A DNA stretch of 64,000 nucleotides from RPQJ01 sp046347155 (GCA_046347155.1 JAXMGT010000001.1:806001-870000); one strand, 5' to 3'. Positions 25,697-34,746 are shown, numbered from the stretch's first letter. Program-made: numbers and translations. The notes: generated from the letters alone by a model not told the origin.

Positions 25697-26575
25697 ATGG
25701 CGAAGTCAGTGCTCGGCATCATCGGCGGCTCCGGCATCTACGACCTGCCCGGGCTCACGGACTTGCGCGAAGAGCGGGTGACGACACCCTGGGGCGAGCC
25801 GTCCGACGCGCTGCTGCGCGGTCGCGTCGGCGACACCGCCGTCGTTTTCCTGCCGCGGCACGGCCGGGGACACCGGCACTCGCCGTCAGACATCAACTAC
25901 CGCGCGAACATCGACGCGCTGAAGCGCGCCGGCGTCACGGACCTCGTGTCGTTCTCCGCCTGCGGATCGTTCCGCGAGGAACTCCCGCCCGGGACGTTCG
26001 TGCTGGTCGACGACTTCGTGGACCGGACCGTCCGGCGCGCCAGCTCGTTCTTCGGGTCGGGCTGCGTCGCGCACGTGCCGTTCGCGCATCCGGTCGGGCC
26101 TGCACTGCAGGACCTCGTCGAACGCGCGGCCCGCGAGGAGGGCATCCCGTACCGCCGCGGCGGCACCGCGGTGTGCATGGAAGGCCCGCAGTTCTCGACG
26201 CTCGCCGAGTCGCTCGGCTACAGGTCGGCCGGGTACGACGTGATCCACATGACGTCGATGCCGGAGGCGAAGCTCGCGCGCGAGGCCGAGATCACCTACG
26301 CGGTCGTCTGCATGGTCACGGACTTCGACTGCTGGCACCCGACCCACGACTCGGTCGAGGTCGCTACGCTGCTGCGCGTGATGGACGAGAACCGCGGCAA
26401 GGCGCAGCGCCTGTTCGCCCGTCTCGCCCGCGATTTTCCGGCCGAACACCCGGCGTGCCCGGTGGGCTCGGACCGCGCGCTCGACGGTGCAATCCTGACG
26501 GCACCGGAGGCTCGCGACCCGGCGCTCATCGCGAAGCTCGACGCGGTCGCCGGTCGGGTGCTCGGGCGACGCTGA
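25697..26575 (+). CDS. mtnP: S-methyl-5'-thioadenosine phosphorylase
   Basis: The 292-residue protein has the PNP/MTAP fold: IIGGSGIYDLPG (phosphate loop), PRHGRGHRHSPSDINYRANI, a purine site with CMEGPQFSTLAE, and MTSMPEAKLAREAEITYA followed by TDFDCWH. These residues mark enzymes that split 5'-methylthioadenosine (and often 5'-deoxyadenosine) with phosphate to adenine and methylthioribose-1-phosphate. The first gene of a tightly coupled three-gene unit, it shares TGATG with mtnA. Cytosolic. Confidence 0.9.
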   Translation: MAKSVLGIIGGSGIYDLPGLTDLREERVTTPWGEPSDALLRGRVGDTAVVFLPRHGRGHRHSPSDINYRANIDALKRAGVTDLVSFSACGSFREELPPGTFVLVDDFVDRTVRRASSFFGSGCVAHVPFAHPVGPALQDLVERAAREEGIPYRRGGTAVCMEGPQFSTLAESLGYRSAGYDVIHMTSMPEAKLAREAEITYAVVCMVTDFDCWHPTHDSVEVATLLRVMDENRGKAQRLFARLARDFPAEHPACPVGSDRALDGAILTAPEARDPALIAKLDAVAGRVLGRR

Positions 26576-27675
26576 TGCGGGTGCACGGGACGGCCTGGCG
26601 GAGCATCTTCCTGGCCGATGACGGCTGGTCCGTCGCGGTCGTGGACCAGACCCGGCTGCCATTCGCGTTCGACGTCGTGCACCTGCGCACGCTCGACGAC
26701 GCGGTTCAGGCGATCGCCGGGATGATCGTCCGCGGCGCGCCGCTGATCGGCGTGACCGCCGCCTACGGCCTGGCGCTCGCGATGCGATCCGACCCCTCGG
26801 AAGCCTCGCTCGACTCGGCTGCGGCCGCGCTGGTGGCGACCCGACCGACGGCCGTCAACCTGCGCTGGGCCGTCGAGCGCGTCGCCGGCCGGCTCAGGCC
26901 GCTGGCGCCATCCGCGCGTACCGACGCCGCCTATGCCGAGGCGTCCGCCGTGGCCGAGGAGGACGTGGCCGCGTGCGCGGCGATCGGCCGCCACGGTGCG
27001 ACCGTGATCGAGCAGCTGTCGGCGGCGGCCGGTCGCCGGCCGGTCAGCGTACTCACGCATTGCAACGCAGGCTGGCTCGCGTGCGTCGACTGGGGCACGG
27101 CGCTCGCGCCGGTGTATGCGGCGCACGAGGCGGGCATCGCCGTCCACGTGATCGTCGACGAGACGCGGCCACGCGGGCAGGGCGCGTCGCTGACTGCATT
27201 CGAACTCGCCGCCCACGGCGTCCCGCACGAGGTGGTCGTCGACAACGCGGGCGGGCACCTGATGCAGCGCGGCCGGGTCGACCTCTGCATCGTCGGCAGC
27301 GACCGGGTGAGCCGGCGCGGCGACGTCGCGAACAAGATCGGCACCTACCTGAAGGCGCTCGCAGCCCGCGACAATGGCGTGCCCTTCTACGCCGCGATGC
27401 CATCGTCGACGATCGACTGGGCGATCGACGACGGCGTGCACGGGATACCGATCGAGGAGCGCTCGGGGCGCGAAGTCACGCACGTGCGCGGCCGCGCGGA
27501 CGACGGCTCGCTCGTCGAGGTCGAGGTCGTGAACCCCGGCAGCGTCGTCGCGAACCCCGGGTTCGACGTGACGCCGGCCCGGCTCGTCACAGGGCTCGTG
27601 ACCGAGCGTGGCATCGCGGCCGCGAGCGAGGCGGGCCTGCTCGCGCTGTACCCGGAACGGAGGACGAACGCATGA
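26575..27675 (+). CDS. mtnA: S-methyl-5-thioribose-1-phosphate isomerase
   Basis: The 366-residue protein carries the family motifs IVRGAPLIGVTAAYG, VLTHCNAGWLA with catalytic Cys163, and IVGSDRVSRRGDVANKIGTY with catalytic Asp243. These positions correspond well to the known catalytic Cys/Asp pair of MtnA. It converts methylthioribose-1-phosphate to methylthioribulose-1-phosphate, and 5-deoxyribose-1-phosphate similarly in the DHAP shunt. The mtnP stop and this start share TGATG; the aldolase gene overlaps its stop (ATGA). No kinase mtnK is needed because mtnP is present. Confidence 0.9.
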   Translation: MRVHGTAWRSIFLADDGWSVAVVDQTRLPFAFDVVHLRTLDDAVQAIAGMIVRGAPLIGVTAAYGLALAMRSDPSEASLDSAAAALVATRPTAVNLRWAVERVAGRLRPLAPSARTDAAYAEASAVAEEDVAACAAIGRHGATVIEQLSAAAGRRPVSVLTHCNAGWLACVDWGTALAPVYAAHEAGIAVHVIVDETRPRGQGASLTAFELAAHGVPHEVVVDNAGGHLMQRGRVDLCIVGSDRVSRRGDVANKIGTYLKALAARDNGVPFYAAMPSSTIDWAIDDGVHGIPIEERSGREVTHVRGRADDGSLVEVEVVNPGSVVANPGFDVTPARLVTGLVTERGIAAASEAGLLALYPERRTNA

Positions 27676-28352
27676 CCGGCGAGCAGGCGAGAATCCGGAT
27701 CGTCGCCACGGCCCGCGCGCTCGACGCCGCCGGCCTGATGCCGAACAAGTCGGGGAACGTTTCCTGTCGCGACCGCGACGGGTTCCTCGTCACGCCGTCG
27801 GGCGTGCCCTATGGGGCGCTCGAGCCCGGGCAGGTAGTGGCCGTCGCGGCCGACGGATCGACGATGCCCGGCGCGCCACGCCCGTCTTCCGAGTGGCGGC
27901 TGCACGCGGCGATCTACGCGGCGCGCCCCGAGGCGCACGCGATCGTGCACACCCACAGCCCGATGGCGACGGCGCTCGCCTGCGCCGGCCACGCGTTGCC
28001 CGCGTTCCACTACATGATCGCGCTGGCGGGCGGCGACGTGCGGCTCGCCCCGTATGCGACGTTCGGCACCGACGAACTGGCCCGCCGTGCAGTCGCGGGA
28101 CTCGCGGGCCGGCGGGCCGTGCTGCTCGCGAACCACGGCGTGGTCGCGATCGGCCCGACGCTCGAGGCGGCGACGGCCGTCGCGCTCGAGGTCGAGAACA
28201 TGTCCGCGCAATACCTCGCGCTGCGGGCGGCCGGACTCGAGCCGCAGGTACTCGACCCGGCCGAACTCGAGCGCGTGATCGCGAAATTCGCCGATTACGG
28301 CCGGCCGGTGCCGGCCCCGGAACTTACTGACGCCGTGGGGGTCTGTCGATAG
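27672..28352 (+). CDS. Class II aldolase, probable methylthioribulose-1-phosphate aldolase (Ald2-like)
   Basis: The 226-residue protein has the zinc site of fuculose-1-phosphate-type aldolases: Glu74, His93, His95 and His155 (SSEWRLH, IVHTHSP, LLANHGVVAI), at almost the same numbering as FucA, plus SGNVS near 28-32. ATGA overlap with mtnA strongly links it to methylthioribulose-1-phosphate. Cleavage gives DHAP and 2-methylthioacetaldehyde (or acetaldehyde from deoxyribulose-1-phosphate). The fold is shared with MtnB dehydratases, so the alternative is MtnB. No mtnC, mtnD or mtnE is nearby, which favours the aldolase. The specificity is inference. Confidence 0.75.
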   Translation: MTGEQARIRIVATARALDAAGLMPNKSGNVSCRDRDGFLVTPSGVPYGALEPGQVVAVAADGSTMPGAPRPSSEWRLHAAIYAARPEAHAIVHTHSPMATALACAGHALPAFHYMIALAGGDVRLAPYATFGTDELARRAVAGLAGRRAVLLANHGVVAIGPTLEAATAVALEVENMSAQYLALRAAGLEPQVLDPAELERVIAKFADYGRPVPAPELTDAVGVCR

Positions 28353-28355
28353 ACT
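28350..28355 (+). promoter_or_regulatory. -10 element upstream of the glycine-zipper gene
   Basis: TAGACT begins within the aldolase stop region, 36 nt before the ATG at 28392. Confidence 0.3.
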
Positions 28356-28391
28356 GCCGCCTCGGCGCGGCAATCCAATCCGGGAGGATCC

Positions 28392-28946
28392 ATGAAGACG
28401 CTGCATGCATTGATCGCCACGGCGATGTTCACGACGCTCGGCGCCACGGCCTCGGCCCAGACGGCGCCCGCCGCCCCGGTCGCGCCGGCACACACGGGAA
28501 TGTCCGGTTCGCTCGGGCTCGTGGTGTTCCCGGCCAAGGGCCAGACCGCGCAGGTCCAGAGCCAGGACGAAGGCGAGTGCTACGCCTGGTCGAAGAATCA
28601 CACGGGCATCGACCCGATGGCGCTCGCGAACGCGACGCCCGCCCCGGCACCGGCCGCACAGCCGCAGGGCGGCAAGGTGGTGGGCACGGCCGCAAAGGGC
28701 GCCGTCGCGGGCACGGCGATCGGGGCAGTCGCCGGCAACACGGGCAAGGGCGCCGCGATCGGCGCGACAGCGGGCGCACTCAAGGGTGTGAACGACACGT
28801 CGAAGCAGGCGGCGCAGGCCCAGCAGCAGAATGCGCAGGCACAGCAGGCAGCCGCGGCACAGGCGCAGGCGCGGCAGCAGCAGCTGGACACTTTCAAGAA
28901 GGGCTACTCGGCCTGCCTCGAGTCGAAGGGTTACACGGTCAAGTGA
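28392..28946 (+). CDS. Exported glycine-zipper protein
   Basis: The 184-residue protein has a signal peptide (cleavage after ASA, about residue 22). Residues about 95-137 form a Gly/Ala-rich zipper (KGAVAGTAIGAVAGNTGKGA), the pattern of YmgG-like glycine-zipper proteins that insert in or lie along membranes. A Gln/Ala-rich coiled region follows, and the end contains YSACLESKGYTVK with a Cys that could pair with Cys in GECYAW. Role unknown; envelope location is likely. The next gene overlaps at the stop codon (GTGA). Confidence 0.7.
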   Translation: MKTLHALIATAMFTTLGATASAQTAPAAPVAPAHTGMSGSLGLVVFPAKGQTAQVQSQDEGECYAWSKNHTGIDPMALANATPAPAPAAQPQGGKVVGTAAKGAVAGTAIGAVAGNTGKGAAIGATAGALKGVNDTSKQAAQAQQQNAQAQQAAAAQAQARQQQLDTFKKGYSACLESKGYTVK

Positions 28947-29896
28947 CCCGGACGCCCGTCATCGCCGACGTGCGGGCTGCGGCCGGGCGCATCGAGCCCT
29001 GGGTGCACCGCACGCCGGTGATCACGAGCCGCACGCTCGACGAGCGTGCCGGTGCCTCGCTGCACTTCAAGTGCGAAAACCTGCAGCGCGTCGGTGCCTT
29101 CAAGGCACGTGGCGCCACGAATGCGGTGCTCGGCCTCGATGCCTCGGCGCGCTCGCGCGGCGTCGTCACGCATTCCTCGGGCAATCACGCCGCGGCGCTC
29201 GCGCAGGCGGCCCGCAACGCCGGGGCCCGTGCCTGGATCGTGATGCCGGACAACGCGCCGCCGCCCAAGGTCGCGTCGGTGCGCCGGCTCGGCGGCGAGA
29301 TCGTGTTCTGCGAACCGACGCTCGAGGCCCGCGAGGCCGCCTGCGCCGCCGTCGCGCGCGAAACCGGCGCGACGCTCGTGCACCCGTACGACGATCCGGC
29401 CGTGATCGCCGGGCAGGGCACGGCGGCGCTCGAACTGCTGGAAGAAGTGCCGGGACTCGACGCGCTCGTCGTCCCGGTCGGCGGCGGCGGGCTGCTCGCG
29501 GGCACCTCGATCGTCGGGGCGGACGCGGGCGTCCGGACCTACGGCGCCGAGCCCGCGGCGGTGGACGATGCGGCGCGATCGCTCGCGACCGGCGTGCGCC
29601 AGCCGCCCACCGGCGGCCGGACCGTCGCGGACGGACTGCGCACGGCGCTCGGTGCGCTGCCGTTCGAGATCGTTCGCCGCAATGTCGCTGGCATCGCGAC
29701 GGTGTCCGAGGCAGAGATCGTCGCGGCGATGCGCCTCGTGTGGGAAGTGACGAAACTCCTCATCGAGCCCTCGAGCGCGGTGCCGGTCGCCGCGTTGCTC
29801 GAGCGACGCCTGTCACTCGAGGGCCGGCGCGTCGGCGTGGTTCTCTCGGGTGGAAACGTCGATCTCGACGCGCCACCCTGGGCCGCCGCCGGCTGA
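28943..29896 (+). CDS. PLP-dependent threonine/serine dehydratase-like enzyme
   Basis: The 317-residue protein starts with GTG (GTGA overlap). The PLP lysine is Lys54 in VGAFKARGATN; SSGNHAAALAQA binds the cofactor phosphate side and GGGGLLAG binds its phosphate. This fold-type II family includes threonine dehydratase, serine racemase and hydroxyaspartate dehydratases. No regulatory ACT domain is present, so it is a catabolic or racemase-type member. The substrate cannot be fixed by sequence alone. Its coupling with the glycine-zipper gene is odd and may be only positional. Confidence 0.8.
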   Translation: MTRTPVIADVRAAAGRIEPWVHRTPVITSRTLDERAGASLHFKCENLQRVGAFKARGATNAVLGLDASARSRGVVTHSSGNHAAALAQAARNAGARAWIVMPDNAPPPKVASVRRLGGEIVFCEPTLEAREAACAAVARETGATLVHPYDDPAVIAGQGTAALELLEEVPGLDALVVPVGGGGLLAGTSIVGADAGVRTYGAEPAAVDDAARSLATGVRQPPTGGRTVADGLRTALGALPFEIVRRNVAGIATVSEAEIVAAMRLVWEVTKLLIEPSSAVPVAALLERRLSLEGRRVGVVLSGGNVDLDAPPWAAAG

Positions 29897-29908
29897 TCGC
29901 CGCGCGGG

Positions 29909-29930
29909 GCCGGGCCCGTGCGGGCCCGGC
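29909..29930. terminator. Bidirectional hairpin between convergent genes
   Basis: GCCGGGCCC and GGGCCCGGC form a perfect 9-bp stem with a 4-nt loop. It lies between the stop codons of the PLP enzyme and the Asp-box gene. It is the strongest stem in an intergenic region here, though without a T-tract. Confidence 0.6.
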
Positions 29931-29939
29931 ACCTCGACC

Positions 29940-32900
29940 TCACGGCAGTTCGTTCGACACCCTCGGCCCCTTGAGCGTGATCCGCTCGGGCGGAGGCAGC
30001 ACGATCGCGGTCCCGCCGGCGGCGACCAGCGCAGCGTTCAGCTTCGCGAGCGCCGGACCGCTCACCTCGGCCCACTGCGCGAGCGCACGGTCGAGCCGCG
30101 CCGTCGTCTCCGCCAGCGCGCGGCGCTGCGGTTCCGTCGGCGCGCGGTCGGTGGATTCGACGTCCGTCGCGAGGCTGCGCAGCGTCCCGCCGATGTCCTC
30201 GAGGTTCAGGTTGCCGGGCCCGTCGCCGCTGCCGTGCTGCAGCGGCGAGAACTTCCCGTCCAGCGTCTTCATCGCCGCCTCGACGCGCGGAACGACGGGC
30301 TTCGCCGCCTCGATCGCCGCGAGCCGTTCCTCCAGCCACTCGGCCTGCGCGGCCGCCGCGTAGTGGCGCTCGAGCTGCGCGCCGACCTGCCTCGACATCG
30401 CGAGCGATGCCGCGAGCGCGGTCGGATCGAGCGGCACGCGCGGGTCCATCGTGACCGTGAGCGGTGCCGACTGCTCGGCACCGTCCACGCGCAGCACGAC
30501 CCGGTATTTCCCGGGCGCCGCGAGCGGGCCCATCGGCACGAGCGGAACGCCCTGGCCCCAGGCGGTCGCGAGCGAGTACTCGTACTCGGTCGTGCGCGGG
30601 CGGTCGTGGCGCAGGTCCCACACCCAGCGGTGCATGCCGGCCGCGGCCGGGAGCGCGGGCGACGGCTTGAGCCAGTCCGCGGAGAAATAGCGCTCGCCGG
30701 CGGGCTTTGGCACCGGGTCGTCGCTGGCCCAGCGGCGCACGACGGCGTCGGACGCGTCGCGCACCTCGAGTTCCACGCGACCGGCCGGCGCCGCGAGCCA
30801 GTAGTCGATCACGGCGCCGGTCGGCGGGTTGGTGCCTGCGGGCACTTCCTTCGGGAGCGGGGTGTCGTGGTTCTGGTTACTGCGCAGGCGGACCGCCGTC
30901 GCGGGCGTGTAGAGGTAGGCGCCGGTGCCGGCCGCCGCGTCGTGCTGCCGGAGCGGCGAGACGTCGTCGAGCACCCAGATCGCGCGTCCCTGGGTCGCGA
31001 CGATCACGTCGTTGCCGTGCACGGCGATGTCGCGCACCCACGCGACGGGCAGGTTTCGGCGCAGCGACTGCCAGTGCGTGCCGTCGTCGAACGACACGTA
31101 CACGCCCTCGTCGGTGCCCGCGTACAGGAGTCCCGCGCGCACGGTGTCGGGACGCACGACGCCGACGAAGTGGTCCGCGGGCAGCCCGTCGGTCACGAGC
31201 GCCCAGCTGCGGCCGTAGTCGCGCGTGCGATAGACCCAGGGGCGGAAGTCGTCCTGGCGGTGGTTGTCCACGGCCGCGTACGCGACGCCCGGCGTCGTGG
31301 GCGAGGGTTCGATCGTCGCGATCTTCGCCCAGTGCGGCACGCCCTTGGGCGTGACGTCGCTCCAGGTACGGCCGCCGTCGCGGGTGAGCCGCACGACGCC
31401 GTCGTCGGTGCCGACCCAGATCTCGGCGTTGTCGCGCGGCGAAAGGCCGATGCTCCAGACGACGCCGTAGCCGCACTCGCGGGCGCGGGCCGGGTCGAGG
31501 TCGCCGCCGCAGTCGCGCGCCTTCGGGTTCGCGGCCGAGAGGTCGGGCCCGAGCCGCTCCCAGGTCGCGCCCTGGTCGGTCGTGCGCCACAGGTACTGCG
31601 AGCCGAGGTAGAGCGGGTAGGGCGCGACCTTCGACATCGCGATCGGCGTGATCCAGGAATACCGCTGCTGGAAGTCGGTCGGCCGCTGGCCGTAGCTCGG
31701 GATCGGCCACGGCGTGATGTTCTGCGACTCGCCGTTGCGTGCGTTCCAGCGGTTGAGCCGACCGCCGAGCCCGGAGCCGTAGACGATGTCCGGGTCGCGC
31801 GGGTCGGGGATGTCGTAGTCGCGCTCGTCGGCGCCGACCGGCTCCCAGTCGCGGTACGTGATCGAGCCCACGTCGCTGCGGCTCGAAATCCGCACGGTGC
31901 CGTTGTCCTGCTGGCCCGAGTAGATCCGGTACGGGAACGCGTCGTCCGTGTGGATCTTGTAGAACTGGCCCGTCGGCACGTTGTACCAGTCGGTCCAGGT
32001 CCGGCCGCCGTTCACGGTGACCGCGGCGCCCTGGTCGGCGCCGGTGACCATCCGTTCCGGTCGCGACGGGTCGATCCACAGGTGGTGGTAGTCGTCGCCG
32101 CCCGGCGCGCCCTTCGTGATCTCGCAGCGCGTGCCACCGTTCGTGCACAGGTGGATGCTGCGGCCCATCGAGTACACGGCGTCCGGGTTGCCGGGCACCG
32201 CGGTCAGCTTCGCGAAGTAGCCGCTCACGAGTTCGTGGTCGTCGTTCACGAGCGACCACGTGCGACCGCCGTCGTCCGAGCGGTACAGGCCAGCGCCCTT
32301 TTCCGCATCGAAGACCGCCCACACGCGCGCCGGGCCGCCCGGACGCGGGCTGACCGCGAGGCCGATCCGCCCGAGCGCGCCCGCGGGCCATCCGCCGCCC
32401 TGGACGCGCGTCCACGTGACACCGCCGTCGGTCGAGCGATAGAGCCCGCTCGCGGGACCGTTGTTCGGCTTGAAGTAGTTGAGCCAGGGACGGTAGCGCA
32501 CCTGCCAGGCCGACGCGTAGACGATGCGCGGGTCCGACGGGTCCATCGCAACGTCCACGGCGCCCGCGTCCGGGCCCGGGTCGAGCGTCCGCTGCCAGCT
32601 GCGGCCGCCGTCGGTCGTGCGATACACGCCGCGATCGCCGCCCGGTCCGAACGTCGATCCGAGCGCCGCGACGAGCGCGACGTCCGGGTTCGCCGGGTCC
32701 AACTCGATCGCGCCGATGTGGCGGCTCTGGCCGAGGCCGACGTGACGCCAGCTGCGGCCCGCGTCGTCGGAGCGGTAGACGCCGTCGCCGACCGTGATGT
32801 CGTAGCGCGTCGTCACCTGGCCCATGCCGACGTAGACGACCGAGGGGTTCGACCGCGCGACCGCAAGCGCGCCGACCGACGCCGAGCCGACGCCGTCGAA

Positions 32901-33137
32901 CACGACGTCCCAGGTCTTGCCGGCGTCGTCAGATTTCCAGACGCCGCCGCCGGCGGCGCCCATGTAGAAGACGTCGGAGCCGTCGCCGGGGCCCGCGACC
33001 GCGGTGGCCCAGCCGGCGCGGTGCGGACCGACCAGCCGCCACTCGAGCCCGTCCGTCACGTCGGGGGTGGCCGCGGCCGTCGCGGTGCCGGTGGCGAATG
33101 CCGCGGCCAGCGCGGCCGCGCGGAGAATCGGGGTCAT
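29940..33137 (-). CDS. Exported Asp-box (BNR/VPS10-like) repeat protein
   Basis: The 1065-residue protein has a signal peptide (cleavage about ATA-AA, residue 22). At least ten Asp-box turns S/T-x-D-x-G-x-T/S-W are spaced through residues about 50-720 (KSDDAGKTW, RSDDAGRSW, RTTDGGRSW, RSTDGGVTW, RSDDGGRTW, VNGGRTW, RTTDQGATW, LTRDGGRTW, RTRDYGRSW). They predict beta-propeller blades of the sialidase/sortilin type. The C-terminal 300 residues are beta-rich, then helical. Members are called glycosyl hydrolase BNR repeat or VPS10-domain proteins; no catalytic sialidase residues are evident. Periplasmic or secreted; substrate unknown. Confidence 0.8.
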   Translation of the reverse strand: MTPILRAAALAAAFATGTATAAATPDVTDGLEWRLVGPHRAGWATAVAGPGDGSDVFYMGAAGGGVWKSDDAGKTWDVVFDGVGSASVGALAVARSNPSVVYVGMGQVTTRYDITVGDGVYRSDDAGRSWRHVGLGQSRHIGAIELDPANPDVALVAALGSTFGPGGDRGVYRTTDGGRSWQRTLDPGPDAGAVDVAMDPSDPRIVYASAWQVRYRPWLNYFKPNNGPASGLYRSTDGGVTWTRVQGGGWPAGALGRIGLAVSPRPGGPARVWAVFDAEKGAGLYRSDDGGRTWSLVNDDHELVSGYFAKLTAVPGNPDAVYSMGRSIHLCTNGGTRCEITKGAPGGDDYHHLWIDPSRPERMVTGADQGAAVTVNGGRTWTDWYNVPTGQFYKIHTDDAFPYRIYSGQQDNGTVRISSRSDVGSITYRDWEPVGADERDYDIPDPRDPDIVYGSGLGGRLNRWNARNGESQNITPWPIPSYGQRPTDFQQRYSWITPIAMSKVAPYPLYLGSQYLWRTTDQGATWERLGPDLSAANPKARDCGGDLDPARARECGYGVVWSIGLSPRDNAEIWVGTDDGVVRLTRDGGRTWSDVTPKGVPHWAKIATIEPSPTTPGVAYAAVDNHRQDDFRPWVYRTRDYGRSWALVTDGLPADHFVGVVRPDTVRAGLLYAGTDEGVYVSFDDGTHWQSLRRNLPVAWVRDIAVHGNDVIVATQGRAIWVLDDVSPLRQHDAAAGTGAYLYTPATAVRLRSNQNHDTPLPKEVPAGTNPPTGAVIDYWLAAPAGRVELEVRDASDAVVRRWASDDPVPKPAGERYFSADWLKPSPALPAAAGMHRWVWDLRHDRPRTTEYEYSLATAWGQGVPLVPMGPLAAPGKYRVVLRVDGAEQSAPLTVTMDPRVPLDPTALAASLAMSRQVGAQLERHYAAAAQAEWLEERLAAIEAAKPVVPRVEAAMKTLDGKFSPLQHGSGDGPGNLNLEDIGGTLRSLATDVESTDRAPTEPQRRALAETTARLDRALAQWAEVSGPALAKLNAALVAAGGTAIVLPPPERITLKGPRVSNELP

Positions 33138-33170
33138 CGTCGGGTCCCGGGGTCGATTGCGGAAGCCGCG

Positions 33171-33176
33171 AGTGTA
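33171..33176 (-). promoter_or_regulatory. -10 element upstream of the Asp-box gene
   Basis: TACACT on the minus strand, 33 nt upstream of the start at 33137. Confidence 0.3.
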
Positions 33177-33189
33177 CCGAACCGGGCCG

Positions 33190-34704
33190 TCAGTTGACGC
33201 TGCGCTCCCGGCCGGCCCAGTACGGCGCTCGCAATTCGCGCTTAAGCACCTTGCCGGGCCCGGACTTCGGCAGTGGCTCGCGACGGATGTCGATCCCGCG
33301 CGGCACCTTGTAGTGGGCGATCCGGTCGCGGCAGAACGCAATGATCGCCGCCGGGTCCACGTCCTCGTGCCCGGCCCTCGGTACGACGACGGCGTGGACG
33401 GCCTCGCCCCATCGCTCGTCCGGCACGCCGAAAACGGCCGCCTCGAGCACGGCTTCGTGGCGGTAGATCACGTCCTCGACCTCGCTCGAATACACGTTTT
33501 CGCCGCCCGAGATGATCATGTCCTTGCTGCGGTCCACGAGGAACAGGTAGCCCTCGTCGTCCAGGTAGCCGAGGTCGCCGGTCCAGTATTCGCCGTCGCG
33601 CAGCGCGGCCGCCGTCTGCTCGGGCTTGTTCCAGTAGCCGCGCATCATCTGCGGGCCGCGCACCAGCACCTCGCCGACCTCGCCCGGAGGCAGCGTGCGG
33701 CCACCGCGGTCGGCGATCCGGATCCGTGTCCCGCGCGCCGGCTGGCCGCAGGATCGCGACCGCGGGTGGTCGAGCCATTCGGCCTCCCCGATCAGCAGTG
33801 TCGCGATCGGCGAGAGCTCGGTCGCGCCGTAGACCTCTCCGAGCACGAGCCCGGGAAACGTCTCGCCCGCGCGGCGCAGCAATTGCGTCGCGATCGGCGA
33901 GCCGCCGTGCACGACGAGACGCAGGCTCGACGCCCGGCGGGGCCGCAACCGCTGTTCCTCGGTCAGTGCCGCGAGCATCGTCGGCACCATGATCGAGAGC
34001 GAGCAGCGGTGGCGCTCGATCAGGTCGAGCGCCGCGGCCGGGTCGAAGGCCGGCAGGGTCACCTGCGGCACGCCGTTCCAGAGGTTGGCGAGCACCGGCG
34101 CGGTGCCGGCGGCGTGGAACAGTGGTGCCGCGACGAGGTACACGTCGTCGCGCCCGACCGGCACGTGCGACATCCACATCTGGGCATTGGCGATCAGGTT
34201 CCGGTGCGTGAGCATCACGCCCTTCGAGGCGCCGGTGGTGCCGCCGGTGTAATAGAGGCCCGAGAGGCTCTCCTCGGTGACGTGCTCGCCGAGCCGGTCC
34301 GGCGTCGCCGTGGCGAGCAGTAACTCGTATTCGTCGCCGGTGCGCACGACGCGCTCGACGGCGCCGGCGAGCGGCCCCGGGTCGCGGTCGGTGATCAGCA
34401 CCCGCGCCCCTGCGTCGCGGACCGCGTATTCGAGTTCGGGCGCCGAGTGGCGCGTGTTCAGCGGGACGATCGCGAACCCCGCCGCGGGCAGCCCGACATA
34501 GGCCTCGAGGTATTCGTGCCCGTTCTTCGCCAGGATCGCGATCCGGTCGCCGCGTTCGAGGCCGAGCGCGAGCATCGCGCCGGCGAGCCGCGAACAACGG
34601 TCGTGCAATTCACCGAACGTGCAATGGAAGTCGCCGTCGACGACCGCCAGCCGGTCGCGCGCGATGACGCACGCATGACCCAGCGGGTCTGCGAATGTGT
34701 GCAT
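33190..34704 (-). CDS. AMP-dependent acyl-CoA synthetase
   Basis: The 504-residue protein has the ANL-superfamily motifs in order: P-loop-like YYTGGTTGASKGVMLTH (about 150), GATELSPIAT, YWTGDLGYLDDEGYLFLVDR, SKDMIISGGENVYSSEVED, and the catalytic lysine in SGPGKVLKREL near the C-terminus. It should activate a carboxylic acid with ATP and CoA. Medium- or long-chain fatty acids or aromatic acids are possible. The gene precedes the Asp-box gene on the same strand (53-nt gap) and probably starts a separate unit. No membrane segment. Confidence 0.85.
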   Translation of the reverse strand: MHTFADPLGHACVIARDRLAVVDGDFHCTFGELHDRCSRLAGAMLALGLERGDRIAILAKNGHEYLEAYVGLPAAGFAIVPLNTRHSAPELEYAVRDAGARVLITDRDPGPLAGAVERVVRTGDEYELLLATATPDRLGEHVTEESLSGLYYTGGTTGASKGVMLTHRNLIANAQMWMSHVPVGRDDVYLVAAPLFHAAGTAPVLANLWNGVPQVTLPAFDPAAALDLIERHRCSLSIMVPTMLAALTEEQRLRPRRASSLRLVVHGGSPIATQLLRRAGETFPGLVLGEVYGATELSPIATLLIGEAEWLDHPRSRSCGQPARGTRIRIADRGGRTLPPGEVGEVLVRGPQMMRGYWNKPEQTAAALRDGEYWTGDLGYLDDEGYLFLVDRSKDMIISGGENVYSSEVEDVIYRHEAVLEAAVFGVPDERWGEAVHAVVVPRAGHEDVDPAAIIAFCRDRIAHYKVPRGIDIRREPLPKSGPGKVLKRELRAPYWAGRERSVN

Positions 34705-34746
34705 GATCCTCCCCCCGTCCCTGACCGGATCCTCGCCTGCGCGGGC

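Noticed and set aside
27672..28352. Assigning the aldolase gene as MtnB
   Set aside because: The fold allows it, but no mtnC, mtnD or mtnE gene is nearby, and the unit already ends in overlaps typical of the aldolase shunt. I kept the aldolase call with moderate confidence.
29850..33197. A long open frame on the plus strand opposite the Asp-box gene
   Set aside because: High G+C gives long antisense frames. The protein is low-complexity Arg/Ala/Val rich with no family pattern, whereas the minus strand encodes a signal peptide and ten Asp-boxes.
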